Below are positions 8,574-16,710 of a stretch of 64,000 nt of DNA, one piece after another. Made by a program: the position numbers and the translations under genes. The DNA is from an uncultured Bacteroidales bacterium (GTDB taxonomy: Bacteria; Bacteroidota; Bacteroidia; Bacteroidales; UBA932), in contig CALUUA010000007.1 in assembly GCA_944323845.1 (NCBI GenBank), positions 1-64,000 on the forward strand, written 5' to 3'. The notes beneath the pieces were generated by a model, which made no database searches, was not told the origin of the DNA, and saw nothing but the letters and a program-made list of their open reading frames with translations. Position 1 is the first letter of the stretch; each line of letters begins with the position of its first letter.

Positions 8574-11567
8574 CTATCTCCTGTGCGGAGGGCCACCCAT
8601 AGGACCCCTGCCTCCCGGACCGCGTCCGCCCTGCGGGCCGTTGAAATTCCCGAAGCGGTAGGTAAGCGATACCATTATATATCGTCCGAGTGTATTGTTT
8701 CTCGTTTCCAGATGATAGTTCGATTCATCTGTCACGGAAAGATTCTTCGACTGATTGAAAATATCGTATGCCTTGACAGCAAGAGTCAGCCTGTCTTTCA
8801 GGAAAAGTTTGTTCACCTCGGCATTGAAAATGACTTCATCTTCCTGAGGCGTAGTATAGCCGTTGTACCAGTTATAGTCAATGCTTGAAATCAGATTCAC
8901 CCCTCCCGGTATGGTCCAGTTGACCGATGCATCCACCTGATTGTTCCATGTAGGCTTCTGGTTATATGATGAAATGGTGTACCACGACTTGGAAACCCTT
9001 GTCCTGCCGCCTATGTTCACCTCCACGGCGTCATTCCTGAAAGTGAAGCGGAGACGCTGCGTAAAGCTCAGGCTGCGGGTCTTGTTCTCCGTAAACATCC
9101 GGCTCCCATCAGAGGCGAAATCACTGTGGAAACTGTCATAGTCGAATTCGGCGGTAGAGCTGTCATAGTAAGCATCCGTATCGAAGCCGTCAGTCTTGCC
9201 TATATAGGAATTGGATTCGTTGTATCTGGCGAAAGTCATGGAGAATACGGAAAATTTCGAGTCTTTCCTGAACGGGGAATTTATCATTATACGGCCGTCC
9301 ACCGATCCTGAAAGCGGGCCGTTGACCGGTATGGAAAACTGCGCCCCGTTGCTGTCATACCACTGGGCGTTCACGATAGGATCCTGGACGAGACTTGCCC
9401 CGAAACGGCCGTGGATCGACATGAAGGTCTCCCTGTCGGTATATCCGAACATGAGGCGGGCATTGTGGCTGAAATACGGTATAAGATAAGGATTTCCGAG
9501 AGAGACGTTGAGCGGGTCCGAATTGTCCGGCACAGGCATGAGCTGTGAGGTGGACGGCTGGGATGAACGGCCGAAATAAAACATCCTCACATGAGTGAAG
9601 TCGTCTATGTCATAGCCGAACATGGCTTGAGGGGACCAGTTAAGCACCTTGCTGTCGTAGCTTTCGCCGTTCGTCACATTGTGGGTATCCGTAGGGCGGA
9701 GCGCGGCGCCGAGCTGTGCCCTGAGCTTGTTTTTCTGATACATGAAATTGAGGCCTGCGCTCTGGTTCACATACCTGTTCAGGATGTTGTTAGAATAAGT
9801 CACGTCATACTTTTCTCCGGACGGATCGTAAATCATGTGTCCTCCATCCTTGTCCACTAAATCTTCAAGGACTCCGCCGCTGTTGTATGTATCCTTGACC
9901 GACTTGCTCATGTTCCAGCTGTACGAATAATTGGCCTCAAGATAGAAATCATGGCCGAGCGGCTCGGTGTAGACCGCTCTTCCGCTCAGCGACGAACTTG
10001 TCGAAGTCTGTCCGAATCTCTGGTTTATGATGCTGTCTTTCTGTACCCCTGTCTCGAAAGTACTTGTCAGGGACTGGTTATATCCCTGAAGGCCGTTGTT
10101 GCTGAAATTATAATTGAACATAAGCGACAGCGTTCTTCCGGGCTTGCCGAGTTTCTGGCGGAAAAGAAGGAAACCGTTCGCGGTCCAGTTATCGTTAGTC
10201 GCCCTGTTCTCGTTGAAACCGCGGTTCGTCGTGTCCCTGTCGGCTCCCATTTCGCTCACTGTCACGAAATCCGAGTATTCCGTATAGCCGCCGTTGCCGA
10301 AATTGAACTGCGGTTCGAAAAGTATGGAGGTGTTCTCGCTGAACTTGTGGTCGAGACGTATGCCGAAACGGTGGCCGTCGCTTCTGGATGTATTCTGGCC
10401 GTCATTATCATATATGAGAAGACTTCCGTCATCCATATAGGTCGTTCTGGAACTCTGTTCTTCGACCAGTCTGCTGGAACCGCCGTACATATAGTTTCCG
10501 TTCAGTTCCATATTCCCGTCCAGAAGGTCGAATGCGCCGTTGGCTCCTGCCATCCACGATGTGGTGATACCGTTTCTTCCCCATCCTCCCGTGCCGCGGC
10601 CCATTCCTCTGGAACCGCGCATGTTCTGCATCATGCTGCCGGCCACATCGCGGAAACCCCGGTTGTTGGTATTGTTTGCGTTCAGAATGATGCTGATCTG
10701 GCTCTTGTCGGTAAAGCGTCCGGCCATGCCTGCCGCCTGATATCTCCAGCCATCCTTGGCCGGTGTCCGTCCGTCGGTGTAATATCCCTTGTCAGGAAGA
10801 TCGTGGCCTCCTCCTGCCATCACGTTTCCGAACCATCCGTCCATCATTCCAGGCTTCACCGAAAGGTCTATCACAGTCTCTTCATCACCGTCATCTATCC
10901 CTGTAAATTCCGCCTGTTCGGACTTCTTCTCCACGACCCTGACCTTTTCTATGATCTTGGCAGGAATATTCTTGGTAGCCAGCTGTGGGTCATCCAGAAA
11001 AAACTCCTTCCCGTCTATCATGACCTTCGTGATGGTCTCCCCGTTTGCCGTAATCGTACCGTCGGAATCCACCTCGACGCCGGGCAGTTTCTTGAGCAGT
11101 TCTTCAAGCATGTCATTGTCAGAAGTCTTGAATGAAGATGCACTGTATTCCACAGTGTCTTTCTTCACGACAATCGGATTGCCGACAGCGGTTATGCTGG
11201 CAGCTTCAAGCACCTCCACGTCCGGTTTCATCTTGAGTTCGCCAAGATCCATGGACTTGTCTATCAGTATTTCCTTCTGGTATGATATATATCCCATCAG
11301 CTCTGCTTTCAGGACATAGGTACCCTTGACCGCCACGGAAAGGCGGGCGTTTCCTTCAGCCGTACTGAGTATGTAGCCGGAGGCGGTATCGTGTCCTTTA
11401 AGGGTGATCGAGACAGTCGCGAAGCCGACAGGATCCGAAGTCGACTCGTCCACGAACTTCATGCTGATCGAATAGCGAGGCTGTGCGCCTGAAAAGAGTG
11501 CAGGCAACAGCAGAAAGAATACTGCCAGCAGCCTCACAACGGATTGTTGGGGATAGGTCTTGGTCAT
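8574..11567 (-). CDS. Outer-membrane beta-barrel, TonB-receptor-like, with Gly/Arg/Pro tail
   Basis: A 997-residue outer-membrane protein. Signal peptide about 1-28 (…LFSGAQP). A carboxypeptidase-regulatory-like beta-sandwich follows at about 33-115 (DPVGFATVSITLKG…), then a plug-like domain (about 120-240, VVKKDTVEYSASSFK, KLPGVEVDSDGT, MIDGKEFF). The rest is alternating aromatic beta-strands typical of a barrel, ending near SLTYRFGNF. About 25 residues rich in Gly, Arg and Pro (GPQGGRGPGGRGPMG) follow, which is unusual because such barrels normally end with an aromatic residue. No SusD partner is adjacent. It is convergent with rluD (10 bp gap). Its substrate is unknown. Confidence 0.82.
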   Translation of the reverse strand: MTKTYPQQSVVRLLAVFFLLLPALFSGAQPRYSISMKFVDESTSDPVGFATVSITLKGHDTASGYILSTAEGNARLSVAVKGTYVLKAELMGYISYQKEILIDKSMDLGELKMKPDVEVLEAASITAVGNPIVVKKDTVEYSASSFKTSDNDMLEELLKKLPGVEVDSDGTITANGETITKVMIDGKEFFLDDPQLATKNIPAKIIEKVRVVEKKSEQAEFTGIDDGDEETVIDLSVKPGMMDGWFGNVMAGGGHDLPDKGYYTDGRTPAKDGWRYQAAGMAGRFTDKSQISIILNANNTNNRGFRDVAGSMMQNMRGSRGMGRGTGGWGRNGITTSWMAGANGAFDLLDGNMELNGNYMYGGSSRLVEEQSSRTTYMDDGSLLIYDNDGQNTSRSDGHRFGIRLDHKFSENTSILFEPQFNFGNGGYTEYSDFVTVSEMGADRDTTNRGFNENRATNDNWTANGFLLFRQKLGKPGRTLSLMFNYNFSNNGLQGYNQSLTSTFETGVQKDSIINQRFGQTSTSSSLSGRAVYTEPLGHDFYLEANYSYSWNMSKSVKDTYNSGGVLEDLVDKDGGHMIYDPSGEKYDVTYSNNILNRYVNQSAGLNFMYQKNKLRAQLGAALRPTDTHNVTNGESYDSKVLNWSPQAMFGYDIDDFTHVRMFYFGRSSQPSTSQLMPVPDNSDPLNVSLGNPYLIPYFSHNARLMFGYTDRETFMSIHGRFGASLVQDPIVNAQWYDSNGAQFSIPVNGPLSGSVDGRIMINSPFRKDSKFSVFSMTFARYNESNSYIGKTDGFDTDAYYDSSTAEFDYDSFHSDFASDGSRMFTENKTRSLSFTQRLRFTFRNDAVEVNIGGRTRVSKSWYTISSYNQKPTWNNQVDASVNWTIPGGVNLISSIDYNWYNGYTTPQEDEVIFNAEVNKLFLKDRLTLAVKAYDIFNQSKNLSVTDESNYHLETRNNTLGRYIMVSLTYRFGNFNGPQGGRGPGGRGPMGGPPHRR

Positions 11568-11671
11568 AAATTTCCAAAATGTCTACACAAAAGAAACCTG
11601 ACCGCGACATACGGCCCGGCAACAATAACAGGCAATCAATAAATTATGCAAAATCCGTGCCCGCACACAGT

Positions 11672-12229
11672 TCATTTTATCCTTTCCGGATGAGCCTGCA
11701 GGAACTGCTCCCAACTCCCGGAAGACTTTACCTGGGACAGGGGGCTGATCCCGTGAAAATAATGACAGAGAGCCAATGCCAGAGCATCGGTGGCATCCAG
11801 ATATTCAGGACCGGGATCCACATTGAGAATCTTCCGTATCATGGTGCTGACCTGCTCCTTTGAAGCCGAGCCTACTCCGGTAATGGCAATCTTGGCTTCC
11901 CTCGGGGCGTATTCCGACACAGGTATCCCTCTCCTGAGGGCGGCAGTAATGGCTGCACCCTGAGCCCTTCCGAGCTTGAGCATCACCTGCGGATTCTTTC
12001 CGTAAAACGGGGACTCTACAGACAATTCGTCCGGAGAATATGTATCCAGAAGCCGTTCCATTTCCATACACAGTTTCCGGAGCTTGTCGAAATGGGACTT
12101 TTCCTTCCTCATGTCCACCACACCCATATCCACATATTCGGCCGTCCGCCCGGAAACACGGATAACCCCGAAACCCAAAAGATTGGTTCCGGGGTCAATT
12201 CCCATAATCGTCTTTCCGCTCACCGGCAT
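11672..12229 (-). CDS. ruvC: Holliday junction endonuclease RuvC
   Basis: Cleaves Holliday junctions symmetrically with RuvAB during recombination. From the ATG at 12229 it is 185 residues, with the four acidic active-site residues Asp12 (GIDPGTNLLGFG), Glu72 (VESPF), Asp145 and Asp148 (DATDALALALCHY). The frame extends to a TTG at 12238, inside the serS stop, but the ATG is preferred; a third Met (IMGIDPG, at 12205) is also possible. serS ends 5 bp before this start, so the genes are likely co-transcribed. Confidence 0.95.
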   Translation of the reverse strand: MPVSGKTIMGIDPGTNLLGFGVIRVSGRTAEYVDMGVVDMRKEKSHFDKLRKLCMEMERLLDTYSPDELSVESPFYGKNPQVMLKLGRAQGAAITAALRRGIPVSEYAPREAKIAITGVGSASKEQVSTMIRKILNVDPGPEYLDATDALALALCHYFHGISPLSQVKSSGSWEQFLQAHPERIK

Positions 12230-12234
12230 AGCCG

Positions 12235-13506
12235 TCAACCGATGATGTCGAAACCTGTATATGGCCTCAACGCTTCCGGTATGATAATCTTCCCGTCTTT
12301 CTGGTTGTCCTCCAGCAAAGCAGCCACCACGCGCGGCAAAGCCAGGGAACTTCCGTTCAGAGTGTGGGCAAGCCTGATCTTTCCGTCAGCATCCTTATAC
12401 CTTAATTTAAGACGGTTCGCCTGATATGACTCGAAGTTTGACACCGAGCTGATTTCAAGCCACCGGCCCTGGGCTGCGGAATAAACCTCGAAGTCGTATG
12501 TGATGGCCGAAGTGAAACTCAGGTCGCCCCCGCAAAGACGCAGTATCCTGTACGGGAGACCGAGCCTGCTGACGATGCTTTCCACATGAGCTATCATCTC
12601 GTCAAGGGCGGCATAGGAATTTTCCGGCTTTTCGATCCTGACGATCTCCACCTTGTCGAACTGATGAAGACGGTTCAGACCGCGGACATCCTTTCCGTAC
12701 GAACCGGCCTCCCTTCGGAAACATGGAGTATAGGCCGTCATCTTGACAGGGAAATCATTATTGCCCAGAATGACATCGCGGTATATGTTGGTAACCGGCA
12801 CTTCCGCAGTCGGGACAAGATAAAAATTGTCAAGGGTGGCATGATACATCTGGCCTTCCTTGTCAGGGAGCTGGCCGGTACCGAAACCTGAAGCCTCATT
12901 GACCATCACAGGAGGCTCCACCTCGAGATAGCCTGCGGCGGTATTGATGTCGAGGAACATGTTTATGAGAGCCCTCTGCAGCCTTGCTCCTTTTCCTTTA
13001 TATACCGGAAAACCGGCTCCTGTCAGTTTGACACCGAGATCGAAATCTATGATGTCAAGATTTTTCGCCAGTTCCCAGTGAGGCAGGGCATCAGGGCCGA
13101 GATCCGGAATCTCGTTACCGGTCTTCACGACTACATTGTCATCGGAATTCTTTCCTTCGGGCACAAGATCGCAAGGTATGTTCGGGAGAAGCACCATCAG
13201 CGACTCCAGCTCGCTGTTGTTCTCTTCGGATCTGGCTTCAAGTTCCTTGGATTTCTCCTTGAGCGACGCCACTTCTTCCTTTACCGCGGCGGCCTCATCT
13301 TTCCTGCCTTCCTTCATCAGGGAGCCTATCATGGCCGACTTCTGCTTCTGTGCTGCAAGACAACTGTCGAGTTCCACCTGCAGCGCACGCCTGTTCTTGT
13401 CCAGACCGACTATCTTATATACAATTTCGCGGGCGTCAAAATGCTTGACCGCCAGTTTTCCGATCACAAATTCGGGATCGTCGCGCAATAATTTCAATGT
13501 TAACAT
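12235..13506 (-). CDS. serS: Seryl-tRNA synthetase
   Basis: Class II aminoacyl-tRNA synthetase that charges tRNA-Ser (and tRNA-Sec) with serine. The 423-residue protein has the N-terminal antiparallel coiled-coil arm that grips the tRNA long arm (about 28-110, Lys/Glu rich), the TAEVPVTN serine-site motif, class II motif 2 (FRREAGSYGKDVRG) and motif 3 (NGSSLALPRVVAALLE). Start ATG at 13506 gives a standard N-terminus (MLTLKLLRDDPE). Upstream, the rplU-rpmA unit is separated by a terminator, so serS probably has its own promoter, though I see only a weak box. Confidence 0.96.
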   Translation of the reverse strand: MLTLKLLRDDPEFVIGKLAVKHFDAREIVYKIVGLDKNRRALQVELDSCLAAQKQKSAMIGSLMKEGRKDEAAAVKEEVASLKEKSKELEARSEENNSELESLMVLLPNIPCDLVPEGKNSDDNVVVKTGNEIPDLGPDALPHWELAKNLDIIDFDLGVKLTGAGFPVYKGKGARLQRALINMFLDINTAAGYLEVEPPVMVNEASGFGTGQLPDKEGQMYHATLDNFYLVPTAEVPVTNIYRDVILGNNDFPVKMTAYTPCFRREAGSYGKDVRGLNRLHQFDKVEIVRIEKPENSYAALDEMIAHVESIVSRLGLPYRILRLCGGDLSFTSAITYDFEVYSAAQGRWLEISSVSNFESYQANRLKLRYKDADGKIRLAHTLNGSSLALPRVVAALLEDNQKDGKIIIPEALRPYTGFDIIG

Positions 13507-13582
13507 CGTATCAATAGCAATTTTAATTCATACTGTCAGACCGCAGCACGCCGCTTGCGGAAATCATGAAAGGCAGTACAAT

Positions 13583-13626
13583 GAAAAAGAGGATTGCGCC
13601 TCACCCGGAGGGATGCACAATCCTCT
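13583..13626 (-). terminator. Rho-independent terminator after rpmA
   Basis: On the minus strand a 12-bp stem (AGAGGATTGTGC with GCGCAATCCTCT, one G-U pair) is followed by a TTTTT run. It lies about 25 bp past the rpmA stop and separates the ribosomal genes from serS. Confidence 0.85.
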
Positions 13627-13650
13627 GATTCTCAACTTCTGCCTCCGAGT

Positions 13651-13911
13651 CTAGTTCTCAAAAGGTACGACCGAGACATAAGACCTGGCATTGGCCTTCT
13701 TGGTGAATTTCACTTTCCCGTCGATAAGGGCGTAAAGAGTGTGATCTCTGCCCATTCCGACATTCTGGCCAGGGTTATGCACTGTACCGCGCTGACGGAC
13801 AATGATGTTTCCGGCCTTGACTACCTGATCTCCGAATTTCTTGAGACCGAGTCTTTTGCTATGCGATTCACGACCGTTCTTGGAACTACCGACGCCTTTT
13901 TTATGTGCCAT
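13651..13911 (-). CDS. rpmA: 50S ribosomal protein L27 (bL27)
   Basis: Component of the large ribosomal subunit whose N-terminus reaches the peptidyl-transferase centre. The 86-residue sequence begins [21 protein letters not shown] and continues with [10 protein letters not shown], both diagnostic. It begins directly with MAHKKG, with no cleavable N-terminal extension of the Firmicutes type. It follows rplU after 18 bp, the conserved gene order, and ends at a clear terminator. Confidence 0.98.
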   Translation of the reverse strand: MAHKKGVGSSKNGRESHSKRLGLKKFGDQVVKAGNIIVRQRGTVHNPGQNVGMGRDHTLYALIDGKVKFTKKANARSYVSVVPFEN

Positions 13912-13929
13912 AATGAATTCCTCCTCTAA

Positions 13930-14241
13930 TTAAGCAATTTCGTTAATCTGGATCTTGGTCAGGTCCTGACGATGTCCGGTCATCTTCTGATAACCTTTAC
14001 GACGCTTCTTCTTGAAAACAAGGACTTTCTTTCCTCTGCAAGTGTCATCGAGCACTGTAGCCTTGACTACGGCTCCGTCCACATAAGGAGCGCCGACCTT
14101 GACCGCTCCGTCCGCATCCACGAGCAGGACTTTGTCAAGAACCATAGACGCGCCCTTCTCCTCAGGAAGGCGGTTTACAAAAATCTCCATGCCAGCCTCA
14201 ACCTTAAACTGCTGGCCTGCAATCTCTACTATTGCGTACAT
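13930..14241 (-). CDS. rplU: 50S ribosomal protein L21 (bL21)
   Basis: Large-subunit ribosomal protein. The conserved N-terminus MYAIVEIAGQQFKVEAG starts at the ATG at 14241 (103 residues, normal length). The C-terminal KKRRKGYQKMTGHRQ binds 23S rRNA. The open frame runs further upstream to 14433, but that stretch includes the promoter and is not family-like, so it is excluded. First gene of the rplU-rpmA unit. Confidence 0.97.
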   Translation of the reverse strand: MYAIVEIAGQQFKVEAGMEIFVNRLPEEKGASMVLDKVLLVDADGAVKVGAPYVDGAVVKATVLDDTCRGKKVLVFKKKRRKGYQKMTGHRQDLTKIQINEIA

Positions 14242-14333
14242 AAATAAATGAAAACTAAAAAGTTTTAACTGCAAGCGGCTGCTTAAGCAGCTCTTTGTCA
14301 ATGGCTTAACAGTCATCATCATAATTTGGACTG

Positions 14334-14363
14334 CAAAAATAACACTTTTTGCCGAGATGACAA
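14334..14363 (-). promoter_or_regulatory. rplU-rpmA promoter
   Basis: On the minus strand TTG (14363-14361), a 19-base spacer and TATTTTTG (14341-14334) followed by C match the Bacteroidota sigma consensus. The leader to the rplU start is about 90 bases, which leaves room for ribosomal-protein feedback control. It overlaps the divergent promoter of the ATPase gene. Confidence 0.65.
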
Positions 14364-14381
14364 AAAAATTTGGTATTTTTG
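14348..14381 (+). promoter_or_regulatory. Promoter of the AAA/STAND ATPase gene
   Basis: TTTG at 14348-14351, a 22-base spacer, then TATTTTTG at 14374-14381. The ATG at 14412 follows after 30 bases with GGAAAGGA just before it. The -33 element of the divergent rplU promoter lies inside this spacer. Confidence 0.55.
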
Positions 14382-14411
14382 TTTTCTGATAAATTTTATA
14401 CCGGAAAGGAT

Positions 14412-15563
14412 ATGGCATTCGTATATGATACATTCGTGACAGGCAAGAATTTCATCGGAAGAAAGGCCGAGAGCAATGCTGTCCGGAATCTGCTCGGACA
14501 CGGGACGAGCGTATGCATATATGAACCGCCGAAAGCAGGGAAAATGTCCGTAATCCAGCAGGCACTGTTCAATATGCGGCTGTCCGGAGTACCGTTTACC
14601 GCACCGCAGGCTGATCTGTTCAACTGCAGGGACACCAGATCGCTGGCTCTGAAACTGGCCTCGTCAATCATCCGTTCGGCAGCCTCCACTCCGGCCGAAT
14701 ATGCCGGAATCATAGAGACGATGCTCAAGGACACCCGCTTCCATTTCGACCAGACGGCATTTTCAGAAAATGACGAGGTCGTATGCCTTGACGGCAATCC
14801 CGACAGGAATGATCTGGACAGGCTATTCCGTCTTCCCGGGGAAATAGCTGCACGGACGCAGTCCCCTGTCTTCGTCATTATAAAGGAGTTCCAGAGCATT
14901 CTGGATTTGGGAGAAGATGCAAGCGAAGAGATATTCGGCATCATGGAGGGAGCATTGGCCGGGAGGCCGGATGGAGAAAAAGGATATTCCGTCTGGATAT
15001 TGACCGGATCCAGAGTGAACGCCATGAAGTACATTTTCGAAGAGAAAAAGTATTTTCACAGGCTCATCGAGCATATTCCGCTGCAGCAGGTCGACAGCCG
15101 TGAAATAGAAGACCACATGATCCGGGGATTCCTGACCGGCGGCAAGGTGATGGAACAGGACTTGGCGGCAAGCGTCGTGAGACTTTTCAAAGGCAATCTC
15201 CGGTATATCAATCATTTTTCGGCTATCTGCGACTCGCTTTCGAAAGGATATATGAACGAGGGCATCATGATGGACGCCCTGAACATCATACTTTCCGTCA
15301 ACGAAGACAGATTCAAGAATACCATCTGCTCCCTCACGTCGCACCAGCTGAATTTCCTGAAGGCGATACTTGACGGAGAAAAGAAATTCAGTTCAGTGGA
15401 AGTCATCGGGAAGTATGGCCTGCATTCTTCGGCCAATGTCAGGAGGGTAAAGGACGCATTGAGGAAAAAGGAAACGATCACTTTCGACGACAAGGACGAG
15501 CCTGTAATTATGGACCCTCTGTTCGAATACTGGCTCAGCCGCTTTTATTTCGGCAAACAGTGA
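14412..15563 (+). CDS. P-loop ATPase of the AAA/STAND type with degenerate Walker motifs
   Basis: A 383-residue predicted ATPase with an archaeal-ATPase-like layout: N-terminal FIGRKAES (about 14-21), a P-loop-like segment YEPPKAGKMSV (37-47), a Walker B-like strand VFVIIKEFQS (153-162), a sensor-like strand VWILTGSRVNAM (about 204), and a C-terminal winged-helix region (about 300-383, LTSHQLNFLKAIL…ADVRR-like). The P-loop has Glu for the first Gly and Met for Ser/Thr, and Walker B has Lys before Glu, so ATP hydrolysis is uncertain. Start at ATG 14412 is chosen because upstream TTG codons overlap the promoter. Function is unknown; it stands alone between rplU and the sirtuin gene. Confidence 0.65.
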   Translation: MAFVYDTFVTGKNFIGRKAESNAVRNLLGHGTSVCIYEPPKAGKMSVIQQALFNMRLSGVPFTAPQADLFNCRDTRSLALKLASSIIRSAASTPAEYAGIIETMLKDTRFHFDQTAFSENDEVVCLDGNPDRNDLDRLFRLPGEIAARTQSPVFVIIKEFQSILDLGEDASEEIFGIMEGALAGRPDGEKGYSVWILTGSRVNAMKYIFEEKKYFHRLIEHIPLQQVDSREIEDHMIRGFLTGGKVMEQDLAASVVRLFKGNLRYINHFSAICDSLSKGYMNEGIMMDALNIILSVNEDRFKNTICSLTSHQLNFLKAILDGEKKFSSVEVIGKYGLHSSANVRRVKDALRKKETITFDDKDEPVIMDPLFEYWLSRFYFGKQ

Positions 15564-15612
15564 GGTAGGGAAGGGAGTTTCGGGACAATATCATCAAAAT
15601 CATATCGGGAAA

Positions 15613-16326
15613 ATGAAGAAAAGGAATCTGGCGGTTCTTACAGGAGCCGGGGTCAGCGCAGAAAGCGGAATAAGCACATTCAGGGACAGCAACGGGCTCT
15701 GGGAAAACTACAATGTGGAAGATGTGGCATCAATCGAAGGATGGTACAGGAATCCCGGGCTTGTGCTCGACTTCTACAACACGAGGCGGAAGGAGTTGCG
15801 CGACGCCAGACCGAATGCAGCCCATCTGGCCATAGCTGAACTGGAAGAGGAATTCAATGTGACAGTAGTGACGCAGAATGTAGACAATCTCCACGAGAGA
15901 GCCGGAAGCACCCGTGTCATCCACCTGCATGGAGAACTGACGAAAGCCCGGCCTGAAGACAGATACAACGACAGGGACAATTTCTCCGAAGAATCTGTCT
16001 TCGACATAGGATACGGAGAAATCCGCCTCGGAGATCTGGCTCCTGACGGGGCGCAACTAAGGCCGCACATCGTCTGGTTCGGAGAGGCTGTACCCAAGAT
16101 AGGACAGGCCATAGATGTCGTGGAAGAGGCGGATATCCTGCTCATAGTGGGGACATCGCTTCAGGTCTACCCTGCTGCCGGACTATACCGTTATGCCGGG
16201 AATGACACTCCTATCTATATTATAGATCCTAAAGATGTGCCTGTGGCCGATTCACGGATCACCCATATCCGCGAAGTGGCGACAAAGGGGATGGAGACGT
16301 TCAAAAATATTTTGAATTCAAAATAA
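15613..16326 (+). CDS. cobB: NAD-dependent protein deacylase (sirtuin, SIRT5-like)
   Basis: Removes acyl groups from lysine using NAD+. The 237-residue protein has GAGVSAESGISTFRD (about 11-25), TQNVDNLHERAG (88-98), catalytic His106 in HLHGEL, and VGTSLQVYPAAGL. Tyr55 and Arg58 form the YxxR pair that in class III sirtuins favours succinyl or malonyl groups. The zinc-binding cysteines are missing; the whole protein contains no cysteine, and the zinc module is replaced by a short loop (EDRYNDRDNFSEES). It starts 49 bp after the ATPase stop and ends 7 bp before the rpsU -7 box. Confidence 0.9.
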   Translation: MKKRNLAVLTGAGVSAESGISTFRDSNGLWENYNVEDVASIEGWYRNPGLVLDFYNTRRKELRDARPNAAHLAIAELEEEFNVTVVTQNVDNLHERAGSTRVIHLHGELTKARPEDRYNDRDNFSEESVFDIGYGEIRLGDLAPDGAQLRPHIVWFGEAVPKIGQAIDVVEEADILLIVGTSLQVYPAAGLYRYAGNDTPIYIIDPKDVPVADSRITHIREVATKGMETFKNILNSK

Positions 16327-16340
16327 TCTGCTTATCTTTG
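16311..16340 (+). promoter_or_regulatory. rpsU promoter
   Basis: TTTG at 16311-16314, an 18-base spacer and TATCTTTG at 16333-16340 followed by C. The -33 element lies inside the last codons of the sirtuin gene. Predicted leader is about 25 bases. Confidence 0.75.
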
Positions 16341-16352
16341 CAGCCTTGAATA

Positions 16353-16364
16353 AAAGGAGGTGAT
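16353..16364 (+). promoter_or_regulatory. Perfect Shine-Dalgarno of rpsU
   Basis: AAAGGAGGTGAT is complementary to the 3' end of 16S rRNA over twelve bases and ends five bases before the rpsU ATG. Almost no other gene in the window has such a site. In Bacteroidota ribosomes the anti-Shine-Dalgarno tail is held by proteins including bS21, so a strong site on the bS21 gene fits autoregulation. Confidence 0.85.
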
Positions 16365-16369
16365 TAGAC

Positions 16370-16564
16370 ATGATTATAGTACCTGTAAAAGAAGGCGAGA
16401 ACATCGAAAAGGCACTTAAGAAATTCAAGAGAAAATTCGAAAAGACAGGAGCTATCCGCGAACTGCGTGCCAGAAAAGCTTTCGTAAAGCCGTCAGTGAA
16501 GAGGAGAGAGGAGATAAAGAAAGCCATCTACGTACAGCGCATGCAGCTCATGGACGAGCAGTAA
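16370..16564 (+). CDS. rpsU: 30S ribosomal protein S21 (bS21)
   Basis: Small basic protein of the 30S platform next to the 16S 3' end. The 64 residues include IIVPVKEGENIEKALKKFKR, KTGAIRELRARKAF and KPSVKRREEIKKA, typical of Bacteroidota bS21. It has its own promoter, a perfect Shine-Dalgarno and a strong terminator, so it is a monocistronic unit. Known structures of Bacteroidota ribosomes place bS21 among the proteins that sequester the anti-Shine-Dalgarno. Confidence 0.97.
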   Translation: MIIVPVKEGENIEKALKKFKRKFEKTGAIRELRARKAFVKPSVKRREEIKKAIYVQRMQLMDEQ

Positions 16565-16586
16565 AGATCTGTACGGAATATTGTAT

Positions 16587-16625
16587 AAAGGACGATTCAG
16601 AGAATTTTGAATCGTCCTTTTCTTT
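16587..16625 (+). terminator. Rho-independent terminator after rpsU
   Basis: A perfect 13-bp inverted repeat (AAAGGACGATTCA at 16587-16599, TGAATCGTCCTTT at 16608-16620) with an 8-base loop and a T-rich tail, starting 22 bp after the stop. Confidence 0.92.
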
Positions 16626-16644
16626 TCGCTTCCGCAAACAGAGA

Positions 16645-16652
16645 TAATTTTG
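16645..16652 (+). promoter_or_regulatory. Candidate -7 box for the AsmA-like gene
   Basis: TAATTTTG followed by C matches TAnnTTTG and lies 59 bp before the start codon, just after the rpsU terminator. No -33 TTG is evident. Confidence 0.35.
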
Positions 16653-16710
16653 CTCCCTCCTTGCTTTTCACTATATTTACTATCGTTTTTCATTCAACGG
16701 GAATCAGGTT

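Noticed and set aside
9951..11135. 394-codon open frame opposite the large barrel gene
   Set aside because: It is a shadow of the barrel's codon pattern, with no start signal or recognisable motif.
14242..14433. Upstream extension of rplU
   Set aside because: It contains the promoter, and bL21 begins MYAIVEI in all homologues I know.
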